Positions 20,768 through 28,525 of a stretch of 32,930 nucleotides of DNA are shown here, piece by piece. Numbering within the stretch: position 1 is the stretch's first letter; the number at the start of each line of letters is the position of its first letter. The position numbers and the translations under genes are program-made. The notes below the pieces were generated by a model. It saw only the letters and a program-made list of their open reading frames with translations. It did not search any database and was not told the DNA's origin. Source of the stretch: an uncultured Atopobium sp. (GTDB lineage: Bacteria; Actinomycetota; Coriobacteriia; Coriobacteriales; Atopobiaceae); contig CALIZS010000003.1 in the NCBI GenBank assembly GCA_938028565.1, positions 1 to 32,930 on the forward strand, written 5' to 3'.

Positions 20768-22402
20768 TTAAACGGTTTCTGACTGGACGTTTCCGTCCTT
20801 TAGAACAAGTGAGTGAAAGCGCCTTCTTATTTCAGGGGTCACTTGATGAGACGTCATAATAACCGTTCTATCTTCATCTTTTAGAATCAACTCGATAAGA
20901 TTTTGAACTGAATCGGCATCCAAATGAGCAAAGCTCTCGTCATAAATCACAATTTGTGGCTTAAACAAAAAGATTCGTGCAAGAGCAAGCCTCTGTCGTT
21001 CTCCACCAGAAAGACTGCTTCCGGCTTGATCAATCACATGATCAATTCCGTCTGGATATCTGGTGAGAATCTCAGAAAAGCCCGATTTCGTAATAGCGTC
21101 AATAATTTCTTCATCAGTAAAGTCATGGCAAAACAATGTTACGTTATCCCTGATAGTTGCATTAAAAATAAACGTTTGCTGAGAGCAGGGGATTATGAAT
21201 CGAGCATATTGCTCACTTTTAAATTGCTTGATTGGCACGCCATCCAAACAAATGTCTCCGTTATCTGGACTCAGAGCATCTGTTAGCAGCTTGATTAGTG
21301 TTGTCTTTCCGCTTCCCGAACTTCCTTCAAGAAGATATTTTCCGCCACGTTCCAAAGTAAAACTAATATCCGATAAAACTAATTTGTCCTCGTCGTAGCC
21401 ATACGAAACATGATTGACCGTTAGATTTGTAAAGTGCTCAGGGGTATTTTCTGCCCCACTTTCTGTAGCTGGGGCTTCATTAAGAAGCGTTTGTATTTTA
21501 GTAATAATCTCTTTTGCGCTTCTCATATCAGTAATTGAATCACTTATGTTTTGAATAGGATTAGCTATGTAGACAACAAGCTGAGATGCAGCCACCATCA
21601 TTCCTACTGTCATCAATCCATTAAGGGTAAGAATGGCTCCAATAAAATAAATTCCAATGTAAATAATTTGACCCACAGTAAATGAAAGTAAGCGAGCTAA
21701 AGAACTAAAGTACCGAGCACCAAATTTCTGCTTCTCCCAAGCCTGATTCGCACTGCTCATGGCAACCCTCGAAGCCTCTGTTAGGTGAAAGCTTCTAAGC
21801 AAATCAAACCCTTCAAGATGCTCATTTGCTGTAGCTATAAAATGCTCAGCTGACTCAGATTGTTCTTTTCGCTTGTTAGAAATGACTCCAGACATTGTGT
21901 TAGGTACAAACATCTGCACAGCTACCATGCATAAAATGAACAGTACAAGCCACGGCGAAATAAACAGCAAAATTATTAGGCTTACTACACCAGAAAAGAC
22001 ATCTATCAAGAGATCAATAAAAACGCGGAAGTATGTTTCCTCAAGTAAATCAAGGTCGTTAGTAAGGATCGAGAGCCAATGACTTGTATTGAATGAGTGA
22101 AACTCAGGAATTGAACGACTGAATATCTTTTTTATCAGCTCATCACGCAGATGCGTTTGACAACCCTGTATGACTGACCAGCGCAAACGTCTGCAAATCA
22201 AGTCGACAATAAAATAGCAGAATATATAGAGGCCAAACCAGAGTCCATCATTCAATGCGTCCGACAAATTGCCATCCATGGCAAGGTTAACGGATTGAAG
22301 CATTACAAATGAAAGTGCAATTTCAAACAAGCTACTCAAAAGAGAGAAGACTACAAAGAATATTAGTTTGCTCTTTTGTTGAGCGTAAAGGTATTTAAGC
22401 AT
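20768..22402 (-). CDS. ABC exporter, fused permease and ATPase
   Basis: A 544-aa half-transporter. The first 300 residues hold about six membrane helices (for example 12-35, 53-70, 129-148, 150-166, 241-260 and 264-282). The ATPase has Walker A G-S-S-G-S-G-K-T (360-367), signature L-S-G-G-E-R-Q (464-470), Walker B I-V-I-Y-D-E (484-489) with the catalytic Glu, and the switch His519. All key residues are intact, so a homodimer should be active. The substrate is unknown; lipid, peptide and drug exporters share this shape. The start has AAAGGAG 5 nt upstream. Its 5' region contains the eight-copy heptamer array at 22453-22508, which could make its expression variable. Confidence 0.9.
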   Translation of the reverse strand: MLKYLYAQQKSKLIFFVVFSLLSSLFEIALSFVMLQSVNLAMDGNLSDALNDGLWFGLYIFCYFIVDLICRRLRWSVIQGCQTHLRDELIKKIFSRSIPEFHSFNTSHWLSILTNDLDLLEETYFRVFIDLLIDVFSGVVSLIILLFISPWLVLFILCMVAVQMFVPNTMSGVISNKRKEQSESAEHFIATANEHLEGFDLLRSFHLTEASRVAMSSANQAWEKQKFGARYFSSLARLLSFTVGQIIYIGIYFIGAILTLNGLMTVGMMVAASQLVVYIANPIQNISDSITDMRSAKEIITKIQTLLNEAPATESGAENTPEHFTNLTVNHVSYGYDEDKLVLSDISFTLERGGKYLLEGSSGSGKTTLIKLLTDALSPDNGDICLDGVPIKQFKSEQYARFIIPCSQQTFIFNATIRDNVTLFCHDFTDEEIIDAITKSGFSEILTRYPDGIDHVIDQAGSSLSGGERQRLALARIFLFKPQIVIYDESFAHLDADSVQNLIELILKDEDRTVIMTSHQVTPEIRRRFHSLVLKDGNVQSETV

Positions 22403-22452
22403 GTCATCTCCTTTAAAAGAGATTTCGTTTTAAAAAGGTTATGACTGCATGT

Positions 22453-22512
22453 GGTATTCGGTATTCGGTATTCGGTATTCGGTATTCGGTATTCGGTATT
22501 CGGTATTCGGTA
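22453..22512. repeat. heptanucleotide tandem array, eight copies
   Basis: GGTATTC is repeated eight times without error (22453-22508) and followed by a partial GGTA. It lies between the hspR terminator and the ABC exporter, ending 50 nt before that gene's start. Perfect short tandem arrays change length by slipped-strand pairing, so it is a candidate variable locus acting on promoter spacing. Confidence 0.9.
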
Positions 22513-22526
22513 AATGGTAACCAAAC

Positions 22527-22564
22527 AAAAAACCAGCTCCCGCGTTTACACACGAAGAGCTGGT
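22527..22564 (-). terminator. intrinsic terminator after hspR
   Basis: ACCAGCTC (22532-22539) pairs with GAGCTGGT (22557-22564). Read on the minus strand, the stem is followed by six T (22527-22532). It ends the dnaK-grpE-dnaJ-hspR transcript. Confidence 0.8.
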
Positions 22565-22594
22565 CATCTTGCTAGTAGCACTTACCTCGTTGTC

Positions 22595-23065
22595 TTACAA
22601 TTCCTTTGGCTGCGTTGGGTCGCCCTCGGCTTTAGCGTCAGAAGGAGCGGAGCTTGGCATGCCAAGCAGGCGCTGCATCACCATCTCTGGGCTGGTCTCG
22701 CTATAACGAACAAGCGAGGTGATGCGCTCGCGCATGTGGTACTCGTGGAGCTCATCCTCAAGTACGCGAATGCGTTCACGCAGCTCATCAATAAGATCGT
22801 CCTTCTCGAGAGCTCGTTCACGCATATCCAAAATGCGCACAACACCAGCGAGGTTGATGCCCTCGTCCGTCAGCTTTGAGACAAGATTAAGGCGGTCAAT
22901 GTCCGCGCGAGAATACAGGCGCGTGTTGCCCCTGGAGCGGCCGGGGTTGATCAGGCCCTTCTGCTCGTACACGCGCAGCGTCTGCGGATGCATGCCCGTG
23001 AGCTCAGCCGCAACGCTAATCATGTAGAGCGGCTTGTTACGGCCGTCGTCCTTCTTTCGAGCCAT
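22595..23065 (-). CDS. hspR: HspR, MerR-type heat-shock repressor
   Basis: A 156-aa MerR-family regulator. The N-terminal helix-turn-helix reads Y-M-I-S-V-A-A-E-L-T-G-M-H-P-Q-T-L-R-V-Y-E, with Y-E-x-x-G-L-I-N-P and N-x-R-x-Y next, the HspR pattern. A helical dimerisation part follows (about 75-115). In actinobacteria HspR represses dnaK and clpB operons with DnaK as co-repressor. The gene shares one base (TAATG) with the dnaJ stop, making it the last gene of the dnaK operon, so the repressor is under the control it exerts. The shared block before dnaK and clpB is the expected target. A terminator follows. Confidence 0.95.
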   Translation of the reverse strand: MARKKDDGRNKPLYMISVAAELTGMHPQTLRVYEQKGLINPGRSRGNTRLYSRADIDRLNLVSKLTDEGINLAGVVRILDMRERALEKDDLIDELRERIRVLEDELHEYHMRERITSLVRYSETSPEMVMQRLLGMPSSAPSDAKAEGDPTQPKEL

Positions 23066-23997
23066 TACCGCTCCTCTCGGTAGCTGCGCTCGTCGGCGTC
23101 AAGCAGCGCCTGAAGAGCGTCTCGCTCCTTCTTGGAAAGTTTTGTTGGAACTTTAACGTCCACCGAAACATACAGCGCGCCGCGAGTTGCAGGATCCTTT
23201 ACGCGAGGAGCGCCCAAGTTCTTGAACCTGAACGTTTTTCCACTCTGTGTACCTGCGGGAACCTTGAGTCGCACCGTAGTTCCATCAGGCGTTGGCACAT
23301 CAACTGAGGTACCCAAAGCTGCCTCATAGATGCTCACTGGCAGCTTCATGCGCACGTCAGCGCCATCTCGCGAGAAGACCGGATGAGCTGCAACGTTGAT
23401 GGTAACCACAAGGTTGCCTCGTGGACCGCCGTTAACGCCGTACTCGCCGTGCTTCTTGTAACGCAGCTTCATACCATCGTAAGCGCCAGCTGGCACTTTG
23501 ATGGTCAGTGACTGCTCCTCACCAGTTGAAGGCACGCGATACGTTGCCTTGCGAGAAGTTCCCTTAAATGCCTCGTCAAACGATACGTTCACAGACATAG
23601 TAAGGTCGCTACCTGCAACGGGACGGTTTGCTCGCCCACCAAAGATGTCGGCAAAGTCAAAGCCGCCGGCTCCCGCACCAGCACCGCCACCAAAGCCGTT
23701 AAAGAAATCGGCAAAGTTGGCGCCGTTTACGTTGGTGGTATAGGTGAACCCACCCTGACGACCACCAAATCCACCTCCAGGAATACCGCCAAATGCGAGC
23801 ATCTGGTCATACTCTTGGCGCTTCTTATCGTCAGAGAGCGTGTTATACGCTTCCGAGATTTCCTTGAACTTGGCTTCATCGCCACCCCTATCAGGGTGGT
23901 ATTTAGCTGCAAGTTTTCTAAACGCTTTTTGAATATCAGACTTCGAGGCGTCGCGCTTCACGCCAAGAACATCATAAAAAGTTTTACTACCTGCCAT
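23065..23997 (-). CDS. dnaJ: DnaJ/CbpA-type co-chaperone without zinc finger
   Basis: A 310-aa J-protein. The J domain has H-P-D at residues 34-36 and drives ATP hydrolysis by DnaK. A Gly/Phe-rich linker follows (about 77-125), then two substrate-binding beta domains (V-P-S-T-G-E-E-Q, later V-P-A-G-T-Q-S-G-K). The four C-x-x-C-x-G-x-G repeats of classical DnaJ are absent, so it is the CbpA/DnaJ2 type that commonly occurs in the actinobacterial dnaK operon; a classical DnaJ may be encoded elsewhere. GAGGAGG precedes the ATG. It lies 33 nt after grpE and overlaps hspR by 1 nt. Confidence 0.93.
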   Translation of the reverse strand: MAGSKTFYDVLGVKRDASKSDIQKAFRKLAAKYHPDRGGDEAKFKEISEAYNTLSDDKKRQEYDQMLAFGGIPGGGFGGRQGGFTYTTNVNGANFADFFNGFGGGAGAGAGGFDFADIFGGRANRPVAGSDLTMSVNVSFDEAFKGTSRKATYRVPSTGEEQSLTIKVPAGAYDGMKLRYKKHGEYGVNGGPRGNLVVTINVAAHPVFSRDGADVRMKLPVSIYEAALGTSVDVPTPDGTTVRLKVPAGTQSGKTFRFKNLGAPRVKDPATRGALYVSVDVKVPTKLSKKERDALQALLDADERSYREER

Positions 23998-24030
23998 TCA
24001 GCACGGCCTCCTCTCTAAAACTACTCTGCC

Positions 24031-24882
24031 TTACTCAGCTGCGCCATTTGCGGCAGCGCCGTCTGCGGCGTCTGCCTCAGCGCCGTCAGCGGCTTCTGAC
24101 TCAGCTGGGCGCTTTGGACCGCCGTGAGTAACAACAACCATCGCCGTGCGAATATCCTTGCCTCCCATGCGATAGCCCTTTTGGTACACCTGGGCGACGG
24201 TCTCATCATATGCCTCGGTATCCTCAATTTGGCTCACTGCCTGGTGAGATAGAGGATCAAAAGCTTCGCCCACAGGGTTGACTACCTCAACGCCTTCTTT
24301 GTTCAGGACGCTTACAAGCTTATTGCATACTGCGGAGACGCCCTCAACAAACTGCTGAGCTGCAGGGTCGGTCAAGTTGTCCGCGTGCTCAATTGCGCGC
24401 TCCAAGTCATCAATAACAGGAAGAAGATCAACTACCAGCTTCTCTGTTGCACGCTGGCGCTCATCAAGACGCTCCTGAGCGGTACGACGACGGTAGTTAT
24501 CCCAGTCAGCCTGCAGGCGAAGGAAGCGATCATTTGCCTCAGCTGCCTGCTGCTTTGCTGCCTCAATCTGGTCAGAGACCGAGTCCAGCTCGTTCTGCAA
24601 ACGGTCGCGCTCCTGAGCTGCACGCTGAGCGTCAGCAGCAATCTCTGCCTCTGCCGTCTCTTCTCCGCGACGAATTGCCTCAGCAATCATCTCTTCTTCG
24701 GTCATCGGACGGCCTGCGCCCGCCGCGCCAGCTGCGCCGTTGGCAGCGGTCGCGTTGCCATCAAGCGTCTGACTTGCGGAACCATCTCCCACAACGCCAA
24801 CGGCGCCTACGGTTTTCTCACCGTTATTCTCGTTATCAAAGGAAGTGTCAACTTTGTTCTGATTCTCTGTTGTCACTGCCAT
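24031..24882 (-). CDS. grpE: GrpE nucleotide-exchange factor
   Basis: A GrpE homologue of about 283 aa that releases ADP from DnaK. A long helix (about 85-140) leads to L-Q-A-D-W-D-N-Y-R-R-R and then D-L-L-P-V-I-D-D-L-E-R-A-I and P-V-G-E-A-F-D-P-L-S-H-Q-A, all typical, ending in V-V-V-T-H-G-G. It is longer than most GrpE proteins because of low-complexity ends: an Asn/Ala/Gly-rich start of about 75 residues and an Ala/Asp-rich tail of about 25. The start is uncertain: ATG 24882 overlaps the GGGAGGTGAT ribosome site, whereas a GTG at 24876 has ideal spacing. Lies between dnaK (117 nt upstream) and dnaJ. Confidence 0.95.
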   Translation of the reverse strand: MAVTTENQNKVDTSFDNENNGEKTVGAVGVVGDGSASQTLDGNATAANGAAGAAGAGRPMTEEEMIAEAIRRGEETAEAEIAADAQRAAQERDRLQNELDSVSDQIEAAKQQAAEANDRFLRLQADWDNYRRRTAQERLDERQRATEKLVVDLLPVIDDLERAIEHADNLTDPAAQQFVEGVSAVCNKLVSVLNKEGVEVVNPVGEAFDPLSHQAVSQIEDTEAYDETVAQVYQKGYRMGGKDIRTAMVVVTHGGPKRPAESEAADGAEADAADGAAANGAAE

Positions 24883-24900
24883 CACCTCCCTATGTGTAGA

Positions 24901-24929
24901 AGGCGGCCAAACGTTTCCGTCAGCCGCCT
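24901..24929 (-). other. hairpin between dnaK and grpE
   Basis: AGGCGGC (24901-24907) pairs with GCCGCCT (24923-24929) around a 15-nt loop, with no T-run after it. It may be a processing or stabilising site that sets the dnaK to grpE ratio in the shared transcript. Confidence 0.5.
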
Positions 24930-24999
24930 CCGAGTCATATCACATTGTCTACCAGCTACTGCGCCAAGTTACCCAAGCACATATGCCGAGAAACTCAGA

Positions 25000-26904
25000 T
25001 TAGTTCTGGTTCTTATCGTCGTCGACAACCTCGTAGTCTGCATCAACAACATCTGGCTCAGAAGGATTGCTTGCTGCGCCGTTGTTGCCAGCGGTCTGAG
25101 CCTGAGCATCTGCGTAAACAATCTCTGCGAGCTTCTGACCAACCTCGGTGAGCTTTTCGCCAGCCTTCTTGATTGCCTCAATGTCGGAGCCATCAAGTGC
25201 GGTCTTTGCCTCAGCAACTGCCTCTTCAACAGCCTTCTTCTGATCCTCAGGAACCTTATCGCCAAGGTCTTTGACGGTCTGCTCGGTGCTGTATGCCAAG
25301 GAGTCTACCTGGTTACGAACCTCAATCTCGTCCTTACGCTTCTTGTCTTCCTCAGCGTGAGACTCTGCGTCCTTGACCATGCGGTCAACTTCCTCGTCGG
25401 ACAGAGCGGTGGAGCCAGAAATGGTGATCTCCTGGGACTTGTCAGTTGCCTTGTCTTTAGCGGTGACCTTCAGGATGCCGTTTGCGTCGATGTCAAAGGT
25501 AACCTCAATCTGAGGGATACCACGCTGAGCAGCAGGAATACCGGTAAGGTTGAACTTACCAAGGCTCTTATTGTCAGAAGCCATCTCACGCTCGCCCTGA
25601 AGGACGTGAATCTCAACGGAGGTCTGGTTATCAGCTGCAGTGGAGTAAACCTTTGTGCTGGAGGTTGGGATGGTGGTGTTGCGGTCGATGACCTTGTCAA
25701 CAACGCCGCCAAGGGTCTCAACACCCAGGGACAGTGGGGTTACGTCCAGCAGCAGGATGCCGGAGACATCGCCGGTAAGAACGCCGCCCTGAACAGCTGC
25801 GCCGTCTGCAACAACCTCGTCTGGGTTGACGGACATGTTAGGCTGCTTGCCGGTCATGCTCTTGACCAGGTCCTGAACAGCTGGCATACGAGTGGAGCCG
25901 CCGACCAGAATGACCTCGCTGACGTCAGAGAGCTGAAGGCCTGCGTCCTGGAGTGCCTTGGTTACAGGAGCCTTGCAGCGGTCGAGAAGATCGCGGGTGA
26001 TGCGCTCAAACTCTGCACGAGTCAGAGTGTAGTCAAGGTGCTTAGGACCAGATGCGTCTGCGGTGATAAATGGCAGGTTAATCTGTGCCTGCTGAGCGCT
26101 GGAGAGCTCCTTCTTGGCATTCTCTGCAGCCTCCTTGAGGCGCTGAAGTGCCATTGGATCCTTGCGAAGGTCAATGCCGTTATCGGAGTTGAACTTGTCT
26201 GCAAGCCAGTCAATAACGCGCTGATCCCAGTCGTCGCCACCCAGGTGATTATCGCCGTTGGTTGCAAGAACCTCAACAACGCCGTCTGCAAGATCAAGCA
26301 GGGAGACGTCGAAGGTACCGCCACCGAGGTCGAAGACAAGAACCTTGTGGTCCTGGTCCTTCTTGTCTAGACCGTAAGCAAGAGCTGCTGCGGTTGGCTC
26401 GTTAACGATACGCTGAACGTTGAGGCCAGCAATCTTACCTGCGTCCTTAGTTGCCTGACGCTGTGCATCGTTGAAGTATGCAGGGACAGTAATGACAGCG
26501 TCGGTTACAGGCTCACCAAGGTACTTCTCGGCGTCTGCCTTCATCTTTGCAAGGGTCATAGCGCTGATCTGCTCTGGAGTGTAGTCAACGCCCTCAATCT
26601 CGACAACAGCGCGGCCGTCGGTGCCAGCCTTAACCTTGTAAGGGACAGTCTTAATCTCAGACTGGACCTCGTCAAACTTGCGGCCCATGAAACGCTTGAT
26701 GGAGAAGACAGTGTTTACAGGGTTGGTGACAGCCTGGTTCTTTGCTGCCTTACCAACAATGCGGTCACCGTCAGCACGGAAGCCGACAACGGAAGGAGTT
26801 GTGCGGTCTCCCTCTGCGTTAACGATAATAGTTGGCTCTCCACCCTCGAGGACAGCCATAGCTGAGTTTGTAGTACCCAGGTCAATTCCAAGAATCTTAC
26901 CCAT
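25000..26904 (-). CDS. dnaK: DnaK, Hsp70 chaperone
   Basis: A 634-aa Hsp70. It starts M-G-K-I-L-G-I-D-L-G-T-T-N-S with the phosphate-1 loop, has V-F-D-L-G-G-G-T-F-D-V (phosphate 2) and I-L-V-G-G-S-T-R-M-P (adenosine motif), then the linker V-L-L-L-D-V-T-P-type segment and the substrate-binding domain with helical lid. The C terminus is acidic (D-A-D-Y-E-V-V-D-D-D). The actinobacterial loop length (634 aa rather than about 638 in E. coli) is normal. AAAGGATG lies 8 nt before the ATG. It is the first gene of the dnaK-grpE-dnaJ-hspR operon, about 130 nt below the control block shared with clpB. Confidence 0.98.
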   Translation of the reverse strand: MGKILGIDLGTTNSAMAVLEGGEPTIIVNAEGDRTTPSVVGFRADGDRIVGKAAKNQAVTNPVNTVFSIKRFMGRKFDEVQSEIKTVPYKVKAGTDGRAVVEIEGVDYTPEQISAMTLAKMKADAEKYLGEPVTDAVITVPAYFNDAQRQATKDAGKIAGLNVQRIVNEPTAAALAYGLDKKDQDHKVLVFDLGGGTFDVSLLDLADGVVEVLATNGDNHLGGDDWDQRVIDWLADKFNSDNGIDLRKDPMALQRLKEAAENAKKELSSAQQAQINLPFITADASGPKHLDYTLTRAEFERITRDLLDRCKAPVTKALQDAGLQLSDVSEVILVGGSTRMPAVQDLVKSMTGKQPNMSVNPDEVVADGAAVQGGVLTGDVSGILLLDVTPLSLGVETLGGVVDKVIDRNTTIPTSSTKVYSTAADNQTSVEIHVLQGEREMASDNKSLGKFNLTGIPAAQRGIPQIEVTFDIDANGILKVTAKDKATDKSQEITISGSTALSDEEVDRMVKDAESHAEEDKKRKDEIEVRNQVDSLAYSTEQTVKDLGDKVPEDQKKAVEEAVAEAKTALDGSDIEAIKKAGEKLTEVGQKLAEIVYADAQAQTAGNNGAASNPSEPDVVDADYEVVDDDKNQN

Positions 26905-27036
26905 TGTGAATCATCCTTTCCTATGTACGTGTTCCGTTTGGCGAGAAACCCCACAGGTAGATGACCTGAAAAGGGGCACAAGCTAACCGTGAACACATAC
27001 TGTGTTTCTGCTTTACGGTTTTGCTTATACCCCTAT

Positions 27037-27084
27037 GTCTGACTTATATACATAATCTAAGTCAGTTTGTAGTAGATTTTTTTA
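27037..27084 (-). promoter_or_regulatory. dnaK control region with inverted repeat
   Basis: CTGACTTA (27037-27044) and TAAGTCAG (27056-27063) form a perfect inverted repeat with an 11-nt spacer. It is joined to the 22-nt block shared with clpB (27063-27084). Like the clpB region, it is followed on the minus strand by GGGGTATA. Likely the HspR operator/promoter. The block begins at the stop codon of the upstream membrane-protein gene. Confidence 0.65.
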
Positions 27085-27705
27085 TTCTGGAAGCGGTACT
27101 TTTATTTCGAAAGTCTTGTAACTATACGGAGTAGTTCCATAACTTTTTTTATCTTTTTTTGACTTTACCAGTAGAGAATCAAACTGAAATGAGTCGCCCC
27201 AGCTAAACTCATTATTAAATGAATCAACTAATGTCACTGTTCCATTTTTTAAAATTTGCATCTCTTTATCAGTAACTCGTATCCAGTATTCAACACGTTC
27301 GCCAGGTTCAAGCACTTTTTCATCTAGAGGAGTAATTTGAACGACTTCATCCGAACTGTTGCTGGGGGCTGTATATGGCCTAAGGGCCATATCTCCCGAA
27401 GAATGTTCTCCGCTTTTTTGCCGGAGCCAAATTTCTTTAAAACTAATACCCATATTGCCAGTATTGATAATTTCAATTTTAAGAAATAAATCTATATTTT
27501 CATCCGTATGATACATGGCTTGGGTACTTACGCCAAAACTTACATACCTTTTATAAGGCATCTGAGCTATTTCTTTTTGCGTTTGATTACTTACGCTAAA
27601 AGAATAAATTGAAAACGCCAGTGCAGCAACCGAAATTGATACTGTCAGTATGCCGCCTATTATTTTTAGTGCTTCTAATGCTCTGTAGTTTGAATTTTCA
27701 TCCAA
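27082..27705 (-). CDS. unknown one-pass membrane protein
   Basis: A 207-aa protein with one hydrophobic segment at residues 15-35 (I-I-G-G-I-L-T-V-S-I-S-V-A-A-L-A-F-S-I-Y) after a short N terminus, then about 170 residues of mixed beta-looking sequence with N-T-G-N-M-G-I-S-F-K and L-E-P-G-E-R-V-E-Y-W, which resembles an Ig-like or beta-sandwich domain. The start is TTG at 27703-27705, with GGGTGATC upstream; no ATG fits. The G+C content is lower than in dnaK. It stops inside the dnaK control block, so it ends where the chaperone promoter begins. Function not recognised. Confidence 0.65.
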   Translation of the reverse strand: MDENSNYRALEALKIIGGILTVSISVAALAFSIYSFSVSNQTQKEIAQMPYKRYVSFGVSTQAMYHTDENIDLFLKIEIINTGNMGISFKEIWLRQKSGEHSSGDMALRPYTAPSNSSDEVVQITPLDEKVLEPGERVEYWIRVTDKEMQILKNGTVTLVDSFNNEFSWGDSFQFDSLLVKSKKDKKSYGTTPYSYKTFEIKVPLPE

Positions 27706-27787
27706 CGTAGATCACCCTGTCTTATCTATAATTTACTGATATTTTTTAGCCCTTTCCACGATAGTGACATTTTTATTTAAACACATA

Positions 27788-28516
27788 TCAAATACCACAA
27801 ACGCTATTTAAAAATTTTGTTATTGCTGAGAAATCATCTGTGTCAATCTGTCTAATAAATTCAGAGCCAATCACCGCTCCATCAGCTCCATTTGAGAGAA
27901 CTTCTTTTATACCTTTATTATCTTTGATTCCAAATCCTACAAAAGCTGGCAAATCGGAATGCTTTCTTAACCTTTTGATTGTCTCGATATATGCGTGCTG
28001 ACTTGATAAATCTCCTCCTGTTTTACCTGCAGCAGAGACCACATATGCAAAATGAGTAGATTCACTGATGGCTTGTTCTATCTCTGAATCCGACATAGAT
28101 TCAGAGAATATTCTTACAATTCCTGAGTAATCATGACGAGATTGAACACCATCAACACAAAGAACCGCATCATAAATCCAATATGGCAATTCTTTAACCT
28201 TGAAGTTTTCCAATCCCTCTGCATACGTCATGAGTACAATGCGCGAGGAAAAGATCTTCCTAACTTTAATGAGCTCTTCTCGAACAACATCAGCATTTAG
28301 CATAGGCAATGTTAGTTCATGCGTCTTTTTAATTGTCTCACCATCCATAAAAGGATCACTTACTGGGAGACCAATCTCAACGCATCCGATACCGTGTCCT
28401 TCAATTTCTTGAAGGACACGGTAGAACATTTCCCAATTCGGATATCCCAGCGGCAAATACAGCGCTAGTTTTCTTGCTAGTTCATTATTCTCATTACCGC
28501 TGGAATACTTTTGCAT
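27788..28516 (-). CDS. TrpA-family TIM-barrel enzyme in a PTS operon
   Basis: A 242-aa homologue of tryptophan synthase alpha. V-E-I-G-L-P-V-S-D-P-F-M-D-G-E-T-I-K carries the equivalents of catalytic Glu49 and Asp60, and F-V-G-F-G-I-K and G-A-D-G-A-V-I-G-S-E-F keep the phosphate-binding loops. It differs from TrpA at the start (Y-L-P-L-G-Y-P instead of the usual G-D-P motif) and is about 25 residues shorter. No trpB, trpC or other trp gene is near; it lies 9 nt after a PTS permease gene with AAGGATC before its ATG. A role as aldolase or lyase on an imported phosphorylated sugar is therefore more likely than tryptophan synthesis. The fold is firm; the substrate is unknown. Confidence 0.75.
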   Translation of the reverse strand: MQKYSSGNENNELARKLALYLPLGYPNWEMFYRVLQEIEGHGIGCVEIGLPVSDPFMDGETIKKTHELTLPMLNADVVREELIKVRKIFSSRIVLMTYAEGLENFKVKELPYWIYDAVLCVDGVQSRHDYSGIVRIFSESMSDSEIEQAISESTHFAYVVSAAGKTGGDLSSQHAYIETIKRLRKHSDLPAFVGFGIKDNKGIKEVLSNGADGAVIGSEFIRQIDTDDFSAITKFLNSVCGI

Positions 28517-28525
28517 TAGAGATCC

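Noticed and set aside
22453..22512. CRISPR array
   Set aside because: The heptamers are contiguous with no spacers, and no cas gene is present. It is a simple tandem repeat.
24385..26370. 661-aa plus-strand frame opposite grpE and dnaK
   Set aside because: Cys/Leu/Asn-rich antisense product across two highly conserved chaperone genes; a known artefact of their codon use.
26920..27084. CIRCE element (HrcA site) before dnaK
   Set aside because: The TTAGCACTC-N9-GAGTGCTAA pattern is absent; the symmetry present fits HspR-type control better.
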